Below, one piece after another: positions 24,326 through 32,809 of a DNA stretch of 64,000 nucleotides. The notes beneath the pieces were generated by a model that searched no databases, had not been told where the DNA came from, and worked only from the letters and a program-made list of their open reading frames with translations. This DNA comes from Candidatus Thiodiazotropha endoloripes (GTDB lineage Bacteria > Pseudomonadota > Gammaproteobacteria > Chromatiales > Chromatiaceae). Numbering within the stretch: position 1 is the stretch's first letter; every line of letters begins with the position of its first letter. Position numbers and translations under genes: made by a program. Location of the stretch: contig LVKA01000011.1 in the NCBI GenBank assembly GCA_001709035.1, positions 1 to 64,000 of the forward strand. The letters run 5' to 3'.

Positions 24326-24909
24326 CAGAGAGCAATACGATTGCAACGGGTGGCAACCTTGAGGGTGATCCACCGGTTACCGTGATGGTGACCCGTAAGC
24401 CCATCGAGGGTAAAGAGGCGGAGTTCGAAGACTACATTATCGGCATCACCAATGCGGCCATGCAGTGGCCGGGGCATATGGGCACCAATGTGTTCAGGCC
24501 GAATAAACCGGATGGCAGTTACCGTATTGTATTTAAGTTCGACCATCTGAGTAATTTGGAAAGCTGGGAGAACTCACCCGAACGGGCCGAGTGGCGGGAG
24601 ATTGCGGAGCAGGTGAGTCAGCCACGGGAGATTCAGACCATCACCGGTCTCGAAGCCTGGTTTACCCTGCCCGATTGCGCGATCAATGTGCATCCGCCGA
24701 AGTATAAGATGGCATTCCTTGTCTGGTTGGGGGTTTTCACTCTGGTAACGCTGCTGAGCCTGTTGATCGGTTCCTACATCGAAGATCTGCCGTTGGTTGT
24801 CAGGACCTTTACCCTGACCATCATCGTGGTGCCGACACTGACCTATTTTGTGTTGCCTTTCCTGACCCGGGTGTTTTCCCGTTGGCTTTATCCTTCTGGT
24901 TCTAGCTGA
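24322..24909 (+). CDS. antibiotic-biosynthesis-monooxygenase-like membrane protein (195 aa)
   Basis: N-terminal ABM domain of ferredoxin-like fold (about residues 18-110: VMVTRKPIEGKEAEFEDYI and the WENSPERAEW segment). Two C-terminal TM helices follow (about 135-155 and 165-190). Such ABM-membrane proteins occur in many bacteria without assigned activity. ATG overlaps the GST stop; an in-frame TTG lies three codons upstream. Third gene of the operon. Confidence 0.82.
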   Translation: MTESNTIATGGNLEGDPPVTVMVTRKPIEGKEAEFEDYIIGITNAAMQWPGHMGTNVFRPNKPDGSYRIVFKFDHLSNLESWENSPERAEWREIAEQVSQPREIQTITGLEAWFTLPDCAINVHPPKYKMAFLVWLGVFTLVTLLSLLIGSYIEDLPLVVRTFTLTIIVVPTLTYFVLPFLTRVFSRWLYPSGSS

Positions 24910-25040
24910 ATTTGATTCGTGTTTTAGTCTGAAAATGAACGCGAATTAACGTAAATATAGCGTCACAAAAAAACTGTGTGCGTCCATTAGGGAACTGATG
25001 TTCTCTGCCACTGGTAATTGTCATCTTGTCGGCAAGTCAC

Positions 25041-25180
25041 TGTTTCACCCTGCTGGGCGAGTCACTTTTCATTTCTCGCCAAAAGAAAAGTAAGCAAAAG
25101 AAACGGCGCCCGGCCGTCACGCCCTTTCGGGTGCGCTGCGATGCTCGGCAAAAACCGGTGGGCCTGAAATTCGCCGCGCT
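25041..25180. repeat. dispersed repeat copy 1 (about 140 bp)
   Basis: Shares long blocks with 29908-30048: TGGGCGAGTCAC, CGCCAAAAGAAAAGTAA, the GGCGCCC-type block, CCGTCACGCCC, and GCTGCGATGCTCGGCAAAAA. It lies in a 465-nt gap (24910-25374) without other visible genes. Minus-strand open frames through it are repeat-derived and should not be annotated as genes. Confidence 0.8.
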
Positions 25181-25374
25181 TGTATGGTAATTCCAGCCTT
25201 TATTGATGGATGATATGAAGGCGTCGGGAAGGGGGATCAAGAGGGCGTGGCCCCGGGTTTATCACTCGAAACTAGGGGGTAGACAGGTTTTGCCCTGTAA
25301 AGAATCGGAATCTCTTAGGATCACAGCTATAGTTTTTAACAGCGTGGGATTGTCATTGGGGGATTGAGTGGGCC

Positions 25375-26394
25375 ATGTTTAAATTTATCAAAAACCTGTT
25401 TTCGTCAGGCGAGCCGCATGCTTCTGCCTACTCCCGTGATGAACTGGACAAGCACATCGAAATGGCTGTGGAGCATTTCGACTCCCGCCTGAAGCTGATC
25501 CCGGGTTATCGTAAAAAACTTGTTCCGGCGGTTGAAAATGCCCTCATTCATACCGATGCATTGATTGCAGAGCTTCCTGGCCCCATCGATTTGAGTCGCC
25601 AGACCTACTCAAGCGATCCTCGTGTGAATGCCTATTTCGGTTCTGTCGATCAACTGGAACACCTGTTCAGTCACTCAGCTGATTTTAGCGAGTTTGTGAA
25701 AAGACCGGACAGTTTCTCACTGACACATGGTTATGCCCTGATGGTGATGAGCCGGCAGGAGAAAAGTGTATTGGGTCATGCGCAGGTCGGGGATATGATC
25801 CAGAGCGAGGTGATGCAGCAGGTGGTCAATTTTACCGCTCACCAATTGGTGAAGCCGGCAGATTCCGAGCAGAGTGTGCGGTACGATTTGCGCGAGAGAG
25901 CCTTTCAGCATCTGATTGCGGAAGCTGTATTTAAGTTGGCCAGACACACTGAGGAGAAAGCGGATCTCGATCGTGAACGGATCCATTTAAAGATGGAGCT
26001 GAAGACGCTGCAGGCTGAAGATGGTGCCCTGGATTTTGTCTCGGAAGAGATCGATCAGACCCGCAGCAGGACCGATCAGCTTAAAAAACAACTGGCCGAA
26101 GTTGAGTTGAAGCTCGATACAGCCTCCAGAGGACTGGAGACCATCAATGATTATTTCGAGTTGCTGATCAATGTCCTCAATCACTCGGAAATCTACTGTG
26201 GACTGGAAAACAGAACAGACTGTCTGGGCCAGCATAATGTTGTGGTCGATTCGAATGACGGTAGCGAAATCCCCTACGCGGAGATTCGTATCGGTAAACT
26301 GCAACGTTATGGCGTCATCGTGAAATACCCTTTGAATGAACTGAAAGAGCAGAGTCGTATTGCCAGCCAGATGAACTCGATCTATGGCAACTGA
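25375..26394 (+). CDS. hypothetical coiled-coil protein (339 aa)
   Basis: I do not recognise a family. There is no signal peptide; the first residues (MFKFIKNLFSS) could form an amphipathic membrane-binding helix. Residues about 195-250 are strongly charged heptad-like sequence (EEKADLDRERIHLKMELKTL, then RTDQLKKQLAEVELKL), predicted coiled coil. The C-terminal part is a compact alpha/beta-looking region ending SRIASQMNSIYGN. It stands alone between a repeat-bearing gap and a convergent quinone reductase gene. Confidence 0.75.
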   Translation: MFKFIKNLFSSGEPHASAYSRDELDKHIEMAVEHFDSRLKLIPGYRKKLVPAVENALIHTDALIAELPGPIDLSRQTYSSDPRVNAYFGSVDQLEHLFSHSADFSEFVKRPDSFSLTHGYALMVMSRQEKSVLGHAQVGDMIQSEVMQQVVNFTAHQLVKPADSEQSVRYDLRERAFQHLIAEAVFKLARHTEEKADLDRERIHLKMELKTLQAEDGALDFVSEEIDQTRSRTDQLKKQLAEVELKLDTASRGLETINDYFELLINVLNHSEIYCGLENRTDCLGQHNVVVDSNDGSEIPYAEIRIGKLQRYGVIVKYPLNELKEQSRIASQMNSIYGN

Positions 26395-26474
26395 ATGGTA
26401 ATCAGTTGTTGCGCATATCGCTTTACCGATTGGTAATTCGGTGAGAGGCTGACATTCAAAGCTACCAAACAGCA

Positions 26475-27455
26475 CTAATCGGGAATCAGTACCGTACTGC
26501 CGGTGGTCATCCTGTTTTCCAGGTCGTCATGTGCTTGACGCGCCTTGCTTAAAGGGTAAGTCTGGCCAATATTGATTTTCACTTTGCCGCTTTTGTAGCT
26601 ATCGAATAGCGACTGGGCGCTGCGCTGAAGCTGGTCGGTGCTTTTCACGTAATCCATCAGTGTGGGGCGGGTGATATAGAGTGAACCTTGTTGGCTCAGC
26701 CTGGTGATGTCGAACGCTGGTACCTTGCCGGACGATTGACCGAAAGAGACCAGCAGACCTCTGGGAGCAAGGCAATTCAATGAGGCTTCAAAGGTATCAA
26801 GACCGACAGAATCGTAGACAACCGGCAAGCCTCTACCTTCGGTAATTTCCATGACCCGTTGTTCGATGTTTTCAGCGCGGTAGTTGATGGTGAATCTGCA
26901 GCCGAGTTTTTCTGCCTTAGCCGCTTTCTCGGCATTGCCAACCGTACCGATCACTGTGGCACCGATCGCGGATGCCCACTGGCAGAGAATCTGTCCGACA
27001 CCTCCGGATGCCGCGTGCACCAGGATCGTCTCACCCGCTTTGACCTGGTAGGTACGGCAGATCAGATACTCAGCGGTCATACCTTTCAACATCATGGCGG
27101 CCGCTTCCCTGTCGCTGATCTCGTCGGGAATTTTTACCAGGCGTTCTGCGGGTATGTTACGGGCCTGTGCATAGGCACCTAGCGGACCTGCCCCATAGGC
27201 GACCCGGTCACCGACCGCAACGCCTTCTGCCTTTGGGCCAACCTCTTCAATGATGCCGGCAGCTTCCATGCCGGGAATGAATGGTAGTGAGGGAGGTGGG
27301 TAGAGGCCGGTACGGTGATAGACATCGATGAAGTTCAAACCGATGGCCTGGTGAGCGATACGCACTTCGCCGTCGGTGGGGTTTTGAAGTGGGACATCAG
27401 CATAGTGAAGTTTATCGCTGCCACCATGCTCGCTGATCAGGATCGCCTTGCTCAT
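26475..27455 (-). CDS. NADPH:quinone oxidoreductase, Qor type (326 aa)
   Basis: Medium-chain dehydrogenase/reductase of the zeta-crystallin/Qor type, without catalytic zinc ligands. The N-terminus MSKAILISEHGGSDKLHYAD, substrate region NFIDVYHRTGLYPP and Rossmann motif HAASGGVGQILCQWA are typical. It reduces quinones with NADPH; catechol-derived quinones are possible substrates given the neighbourhood, but this is conjecture. Length is normal. Confidence 0.9.
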   Translation of the reverse strand: MSKAILISEHGGSDKLHYADVPLQNPTDGEVRIAHQAIGLNFIDVYHRTGLYPPPSLPFIPGMEAAGIIEEVGPKAEGVAVGDRVAYGAGPLGAYAQARNIPAERLVKIPDEISDREAAAMMLKGMTAEYLICRTYQVKAGETILVHAASGGVGQILCQWASAIGATVIGTVGNAEKAAKAEKLGCRFTINYRAENIEQRVMEITEGRGLPVVYDSVGLDTFEASLNCLAPRGLLVSFGQSSGKVPAFDITRLSQQGSLYITRPTLMDYVKSTDQLQRSAQSLFDSYKSGKVKINIGQTYPLSKARQAHDDLENRMTTGSTVLIPD

Positions 27456-27502
27456 CGCTCTCTCCGTATTACTGCATCAAGCGTAGTTCAGTGTCACTAC
27501 GG

Positions 27503-28780
27503 CTAATGCAGTAGATATATGTCGTAAAGATTCAGAACCAGAATGGATAACAATACCATTACTACCCCATACAGCCCGTTCCACTTCAGGCTGTCTCCGC
27601 TCTGTTGCGCATAGCGGCCCTGCATCGCCAGATTGATGCCGGAGAAAGGACTGGTGCCAGTACCGATCGCCCAGGAGGCGATGAAGGTCATGGCCAACAG
27701 CGAGGGGTCGGGATTCAATGGCGCCAGCAGGGTGCCCAGGGCAGCGATATTGATCACCGGATGGACACCCAGAATCGAGGTCACGACCATGAACAGCAAA
27801 ACCAGCGCCGCTTCTTTTCCGTTGAATTGATCAAAGGGAAGCCAGCCGCCAAAAGCGGCGAAGACCGCATTCAGTCCAGCCGCCATGACACCGGCCGCCA
27901 GGAAAAGGGTTAATTCATTCTGCATGCCTGGCAGGTCCTTTGCGATATGTTGTCGCGCCCTTGAGCTGGGTTGCGGATGCCGCAGAAACAGAACCGACAG
28001 GGAGAGACCTGGTGCCAGTAATGCGATGATGCCCAGGATATGCCAGTCACTGTGCCACTGGTGCAGCAGCAGGACACAGATGGCCAGTATCCCGGGCAGC
28101 ACCAGTGCCTCCGGGTGCATGGGATAGCCTGTAAACTGTTGGTTGTGTTGGCATCCCAGGGCGGTCAACATCAGGGCAGCGACAGCCAGGGGAATGCCCA
28201 TCAGCCAGATCTGTGGCAGTGATGCCCCAGGGGCATAGGTCAATGCGGCCGCCATGGCGGCGAAGAAGGGAGACCAGAACGCCGCCGCGGTAAAGCCACG
28301 GGTCAGAATCACGGTTTGTGCCTGGTTAAGGCGACCTTTTCGACTGATCCGGTCGCCCATGATGAAGACCGAAGAGAGATTGATGACGGCGCCGAACAGG
28401 TGTACCCCGAGCAGGGTCGACCAGACCGCCCGTCTTCCGGATGGCAGGCGCTCTCCAGTCTGGGTATCGGGTCTGGTGATGAGTCGTAGAAAGCTGACTG
28501 CGGCCAGCATACTCAGCAGCAGAGCGTTGCCCGACAGCATCATCCGCCAGTCCGGTTGGATCTGGTGGCTAAGCCCCCAGCCGATACCGATCGCACCAAC
28601 AGCCATCAGAATCAGAATTTGCCTTCTGGACTGGGGAGAGATGTCCGCTATCAGCAGTAATCCGGCACCCCAGGTGAGTAGGCCGATTACGGTTTTTGGG
28701 AGTGCTGGTGTCAGGGTATGGACCACCGCTGCAACGATTGCGGCTGAAAGCAGCCAGCCAGCCGCTGCGCGACGATTCAC
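27503..28780 (-). CDS. polytopic membrane protein, putative transporter (425 aa)
   Basis: About 10-12 hydrophobic segments span the length. A pseudo-repeated pattern with FWSPFFAAMAAAL in the first half and ASWAIGTGTSPFSGINLAMQ in the second resembles ion-transporter (IT) superfamily proteins with two re-entrant Ser/Thr-Gly motifs. The family assignment is tentative. Its start overlaps the stop of the upstream AEC gene by 4 bp, so the two are co-translated. Confidence 0.7.
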   Translation of the reverse strand: MNRRAAAGWLLSAAIVAAVVHTLTPALPKTVIGLLTWGAGLLLIADISPQSRRQILILMAVGAIGIGWGLSHQIQPDWRMMLSGNALLLSMLAAVSFLRLITRPDTQTGERLPSGRRAVWSTLLGVHLFGAVINLSSVFIMGDRISRKGRLNQAQTVILTRGFTAAAFWSPFFAAMAAALTYAPGASLPQIWLMGIPLAVAALMLTALGCQHNQQFTGYPMHPEALVLPGILAICVLLLHQWHSDWHILGIIALLAPGLSLSVLFLRHPQPSSRARQHIAKDLPGMQNELTLFLAAGVMAAGLNAVFAAFGGWLPFDQFNGKEAALVLLFMVVTSILGVHPVINIAALGTLLAPLNPDPSLLAMTFIASWAIGTGTSPFSGINLAMQGRYAQQSGDSLKWNGLYGVVMVLLSILVLNLYDIYLLH

Positions 28781-29649
28781 AGGATGAAGACCAGAGCGAG
28801 GGGGATCACCGCCAGACTGGCGAGATTACCGAAAGCCACCATCGCAGCCACTTCGTCTGACGCACCTTGATAACGTTCCGCAAGCAGAAAATTCATCACC
28901 GCCGGGGGCAATACAGAGAACAGCAGCAGGATTTTGCCCATCTGTTCGGAGGGCTCTAGCAGTGCAATGGCGGCGATGGCACTGATCACGCCGGTGGCCG
29001 GACAGAGCAGGGCGCCGGCCAGTCCGGCCCGCCAGTGGCTGAGATCCACATGGATCAAGCGGACCCCCAGGGCGACCAGCATCAATGGAATCGCTACCTG
29101 GGAGATCATCTCCAGGCCCGGTAACAGTATTGCCGGGGTGTGCCAGTCGCCGATATGGGCGGTAATGCCGGCCAGCGTTGCAAGAAAGACCGGATTCTTC
29201 AGCAGGATCATGGGGTGCAGGCGACCACTGACCAGCCAGATGCCGAGGCTGAAATGGAGACTGGTGGAGACCACGAAGGCGACCACCGCAAAGGGCAGCA
29301 TCTCCTCACCAAAGGCCAGCGCCGCCAGCGGCAGGCCCAGGTTGCCTGAGTTGTTGAACATCATGGGGGGAAGAATCACCCGTGACCGGAAATTCAGCAG
29401 CCGGGCCAGAGGCCAGCTGAGCAGTCCGGAGCCCAGCACGATGACCACGGTGCCAAGGGCGATGGAGCGCCACTCAGGGGAGTCGGGTATCTTCTCCGAC
29501 AGGACATAGAACAGCAGTGCCGGCACAAACAGATTCATGTTGATGCGATTGGCCGAGTCCATATCGCTGCCGTTGAGCCGGCCATAGAGGTAGCCGAGCA
29601 GGGCAATGCCAAATACAGGCAGGGTGACTTCGAGTATCTGGCTGAACAT
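28777..29649 (-). CDS. AEC-family transporter (290 aa)
   Basis: Auxin-efflux-carrier family permease. It has about ten TM helices, with the starting FGIALLGYLYGRL, central NNSGNLGLPLAALAFGE and VMNFLLAERY typical of the family. Bacterial members move organic acids such as malate or malonate. First gene of a two-gene unit with the membrane protein downstream (ATGA overlap). The substrate is not evident. Confidence 0.88.
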   Translation of the reverse strand: MFSQILEVTLPVFGIALLGYLYGRLNGSDMDSANRINMNLFVPALLFYVLSEKIPDSPEWRSIALGTVVIVLGSGLLSWPLARLLNFRSRVILPPMMFNNSGNLGLPLAALAFGEEMLPFAVVAFVVSTSLHFSLGIWLVSGRLHPMILLKNPVFLATLAGITAHIGDWHTPAILLPGLEMISQVAIPLMLVALGVRLIHVDLSHWRAGLAGALLCPATGVISAIAAIALLEPSEQMGKILLLFSVLPPAVMNFLLAERYQGASDEVAAMVAFGNLASLAVIPLALVFIL

Positions 29650-29907
29650 TTAGGCTATCTCGTTAAGATTCAGGCACGCTTCTGTGCTGTTGCAATCGGG
29701 AAGGGCAAGCCGTTGTTGCACCTCTGTTGTTTTGGCTGGTAGAACCAGCCCTGCCACTCTGACCCATGCCTATTCATGTCTGGAATAAATGCATTATGGC
29801 GATGTATCCAGAATGTTCACGTTGTTGTGCTATGGTTCACTCTTCGATTAAAAAACCAATAATCAAGTCTGTAGCCACTCGTTATTGCCCTCGTATCGGA
29901 TACTCCC
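29650..29907. other. intergenic region upstream of the AEC gene
   Basis: No gene visible. It should hold the promoter of the leftward AEC operon; I see no outstanding motif. Confidence 0.35.
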
Positions 29908-30048
29908 TGTTTCGCCCTCCTGGGCGAGTCACTGTTCTTTTGCGCCAAAAGAAAAGTAACCAAAAGAAAGGGCGCCCAGCCGTCACGCCCCGACGGGTCC
30001 GCTGCGATGCTCGGCAAAAACCGGCGTGCCTGAAACTCGCTGCGCTCA
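29908..30048. repeat. dispersed repeat copy 2 (about 140 bp)
   Basis: Second copy of the repeat at 25041-25180, in the same orientation, with matching CGAGTCAC, CGCCAAAAGAAAAGTAAC, CGTCACGCCC and TGCTCGGCAAAAACCGG blocks. The rest of the gap to 30397 holds no gene that I can support. Confidence 0.8.
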
Positions 30049-30397
30049 AACAGTCAGGCCCGCTGATCGGTTTTTGACTGCGCTTCTTGCTCGTGCCGGG
30101 ACGGGAACAAGAGGAGATGGCATCGGAGTTCTGAGTATTATCGATCTCATTCCTGATCCTTAAAAGGACGCGACAACACAAATTGATTAACTGCTTTTCC
30201 TCGCCCTTCGTGCCTATCTTCAGCCTTTCTATACACTTTACATCTCTTCTATCTCGTTAGTGGTTGGGTGTTCTTACAATCGAAGAAGAGAAGCTGGAAT
30301 GACGAGTGTTGCAGTTGGCCGCCAAGGTTTATCAGACACATCACGTAGCATTTGTGTTTACTCGCGTTCATTGGCAGACATAAAAAACGAAATATGT

Positions 30398-32062
30398 CTA
30401 ATCCCCATCCCGTTTCTTCAGGCGGTAGGCCAGTTGCGGGCGGGTCATGCCGAGCAGCCTGGCGGCCTGGCTGAGATTGCCGTTGGCCTTCTCCACGGCG
30501 GACTCCAGGATCAGTGTCTCGACGGCCTCCATGCTGCCGGATTGATCCAGCACCTGTGCAACCAGCGAGTCCAAAGGCAGGGGTTCCTGTGGGTTGGTGG
30601 GCATGATGCTGGGTGCGTCCTTACTCATGTTGAGACAGGGGAAAAGATCCTTGAGATCGATGGCCTGACCATTCGGCACGATGATCACACCCCGCTCGAT
30701 CATGTTTTCCAGTTCACGGATGTTGCCCGGCCAGTTGTAATCGTACAGCGATTGCAGTGCGGGCTCAGTCACCCCGCTGACCCGTTTGCCGTGTCTGGCG
30801 GTGTACTTCTCCAGAAATCGCTCAACCAGCAGTTCGATGTCATCCTTACGCTCTCTCAGCGGTGGAATGATCACCGGGTAGATGTTCAGGCGATAGTAGA
30901 GGTCGGAGCGGAAGCGTCCTTCAGCGACCGCCTCCTGCAGATCCACATTGGTGGCGGCAATCACCCGTACATCCACCTTGCGGGTTCTGGTGTCACCGAC
31001 ACGCTCGATCTCCCCCTCCTGCAAGACCCGCAGCAGTTTGGCCTGGGCGTTCATCGACAGATCGCCGACCTCATCCAGGAACAGGGTCCCCCCATGGGCC
31101 CGCTCGAAGCGTCCGGGTCGGGATTGCAGGGCGCCGGTATAGGCCCCTTTCTCCACCCCGAACAGTTCGGATTCGATCAGCTCTTCCGGGATGGTGGTGC
31201 AGTTGATGGCGATGAAGGGATTTTTCTCCTGGGGACTGATACTGTGCAGCGCCCTGGCAAACATCTCCTTGCCCACTCCGGTCTCCCCGAGCAGCAGCAC
31301 CGTGACATGGCTCTCCGCCACTTTCCGCAGCATGTCACAGGCATCCTTGAAGGCCTGGGAGCTGCCCACCATATCGCCGATGCCAGTCTGTTCCTGCAGG
31401 GAGTCCCGCAGATGGCTTACCTCATCCTGCAGCGCCAGCAGCTGTTCCGCCATGGGATCGGGGCGGTAGTGACGTCGCTCTTCGTCCGCATCCTCCCACT
31501 CCTCGATCGGCTTGCCGATGATACGGCAGTGTTTGTCTCCCTTGGCATGGCACTCCACCTCACGATAGGCGATGAAGCGTCCCATGATCTCGCTGGTGTA
31601 GCCCGATGCGTATCCGATCTGGGTCCAGCAGACCGGCTCCGGATGGATGCCAAATAGCTTCAGATGCTCCGAGGCCTCATGGGAGTTTTCCCACAGGAAC
31701 TCGCCATAGAAATGCCGTTGACGGATATCGATATCGATTTTGATCGGTTTGACATGCACCACCCCCTCCAGGGTATGCAGTCGCGGCCCCATCAGTAGCA
31801 GATCCTCGTCATTGGCCTCCGGTAGCAGTTTGCGCGCCAGGTCCGCATCCTTGGCTCCGGAGGCATAGCCCATGCGGGTCAGTACGCCCCGTGCCCGGTC
31901 GTGGCCCAGAGTGTCCATCAGCTCTTTTCGTAGAGCCCCCATGGCGTGGGTATGCATCAAAACCATGCGGTGGTCGTTGAGCAGGATCTGTCCTGCGTCG
32001 AAAGTCAGGTGCAGGTTCCGCTCTTCCATGGGAAGACCGGAAATACTCAATTGAGATGACAT
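30398..32062 (-). CDS. phenol-responsive sigma-54 activator, MopR/DmpR type (554 aa)
   Basis: Enhancer-binding activator of the phenol hydroxylase promoter. Domains: XylR_N/V4R sensor (about 15-190), linker, AAA+ ATPase with Walker A GETGVGKE (about 259-266) and sigma-54 contact loop GAYTGA (about 306-311), and C-terminal Fis-type HTH (NGNLSQAARLLGMTRPQLAY). The sensor keeps the MopR phenol and zinc residues at a constant 10-residue offset: H96, W124, C145, E168, C171, C179. It is divergent from dmpKLMNO across 459 nt. GAYTGA instead of GAFTGA is a mild, tolerated change. Confidence 0.93.
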   Translation of the reverse strand: MSSQLSISGLPMEERNLHLTFDAGQILLNDHRMVLMHTHAMGALRKELMDTLGHDRARGVLTRMGYASGAKDADLARKLLPEANDEDLLLMGPRLHTLEGVVHVKPIKIDIDIRQRHFYGEFLWENSHEASEHLKLFGIHPEPVCWTQIGYASGYTSEIMGRFIAYREVECHAKGDKHCRIIGKPIEEWEDADEERRHYRPDPMAEQLLALQDEVSHLRDSLQEQTGIGDMVGSSQAFKDACDMLRKVAESHVTVLLLGETGVGKEMFARALHSISPQEKNPFIAINCTTIPEELIESELFGVEKGAYTGALQSRPGRFERAHGGTLFLDEVGDLSMNAQAKLLRVLQEGEIERVGDTRTRKVDVRVIAATNVDLQEAVAEGRFRSDLYYRLNIYPVIIPPLRERKDDIELLVERFLEKYTARHGKRVSGVTEPALQSLYDYNWPGNIRELENMIERGVIIVPNGQAIDLKDLFPCLNMSKDAPSIMPTNPQEPLPLDSLVAQVLDQSGSMEAVETLILESAVEKANGNLSQAARLLGMTRPQLAYRLKKRDGD

Positions 32063-32321
32063 CTATCCTCCGCCCCGCCTGTCCTGATCTCCGGGGAGTA
32101 GCAGTTGGTAGTAAAAATCATCCCTGAAAGCGTACGGGTTCTATTTGTGTTTGTTGGAAACTCGATGGCTTCCCCCATACGCTTCTATTTTTATAGTGCC
32201 AACTGAGATTTTAATCAAATAATAAATTTTCGGGTCGTTTACGGCGGGTTGAGCATATTAGATAGGGGGCGGGCATTCCGATTGTGCGGTTGCAGCATAT
32301 TTTACTGCTGAAGATTGAATG

Positions 32322-32342
32322 ATTTGGTGAAATTTGCCAAAT
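32322..32342 (+). promoter_or_regulatory. candidate upstream activating sequence for phenol hydroxylase
   Basis: Inverted repeat ATTTGG-N9-CCAAAT, also readable as tandem half sites TTGGTGAA and TTTGCCAA, related to TTGATCAA-type XylR/DmpR half sites. It lies about 120-140 nt before the expected transcription start, the usual distance for such activators. TGATCAAAC follows directly. Confidence 0.5.
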
Positions 32343-32435
32343 GATCAAACAAGTTTCACTGTATCATCAATTTTTTTCCCGCCCTGGATCTAGTAAAAGA
32401 TCAAGAAATACATATAAAACAATTACTTACTGTTT

Positions 32436-32452
32436 TTGGCATAGCTTCTGCA
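32436..32452 (+). promoter_or_regulatory. sigma-54 promoter of the phenol hydroxylase operon
   Basis: TTGGCA-N6-CTGCA, with GG at 32438-32439 and GC at 32450-32451, ten bases apart. Transcription should start near 32462, leaving about 60 nt of leader before dmpK. It matches the promoter at 19388-19404 at all 11 specified positions. Confidence 0.85.
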
Positions 32453-32521
32453 ATCTCTTTTTGACCAGAAATTGAGAGAGACCGCTTTAGAGGTCTCCAC
32501 TTGTGATAACAGGAGGATGTC

Positions 32522-32773
32522 ATGCGGGAATATGTCCCGAAAATTGGCCAGGCCTACATCAGAGTCACCGGCGAGCGGCTCGGCAAGTTCGTCGAGTTTG
32601 AGTTCTCCATCGATGATGAGGACCTGACGGTTGAGCTGATCCTCCCCCACAAAGCTTTCAAGATCTTCTGCGACAAGCACCAGGCCAGGCTGGTCCGCAG
32701 TTCCGATGAGATCGGAACCGAAGACGGCCAGACCAAACGCCCCGGTCTCTACCGAGAGTCGCCAAGCCTTTAG
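32522..32773 (+). CDS. dmpK: phenol hydroxylase P0 assembly component (83 aa)
   Basis: Small non-catalytic subunit needed for assembling active phenol hydroxylase, possibly by aiding iron insertion. The sequence FVEFEFSIDDEDLTVELILP, then HKAFKIFC, matches the DmpK/PoxA family. Strong CAGGAGG ribosome site; first gene after the sigma-54 promoter. Confidence 0.9.
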   Translation: MREYVPKIGQAYIRVTGERLGKFVEFEFSIDDEDLTVELILPHKAFKIFCDKHQARLVRSSDEIGTEDGQTKRPGLYRESPSL

Positions 32774-32809
32774 TGGAAGATCCGCTATCCCAGGAGGAAT
32801 AGAGTAACC

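Noticed and set aside
29766-30077. Small basic ORFs on both strands around 29.8-30.2 kb and 25.0-25.2 kb
   Set aside because: They lie within or across a dispersed DNA repeat and share its sequence; there is no independent evidence of translation.
30260-31657. 465-codon open frame on the plus strand
   Set aside because: Antisense shadow of the sigma-54 activator gene, whose domains and sensor residues are unmistakable.
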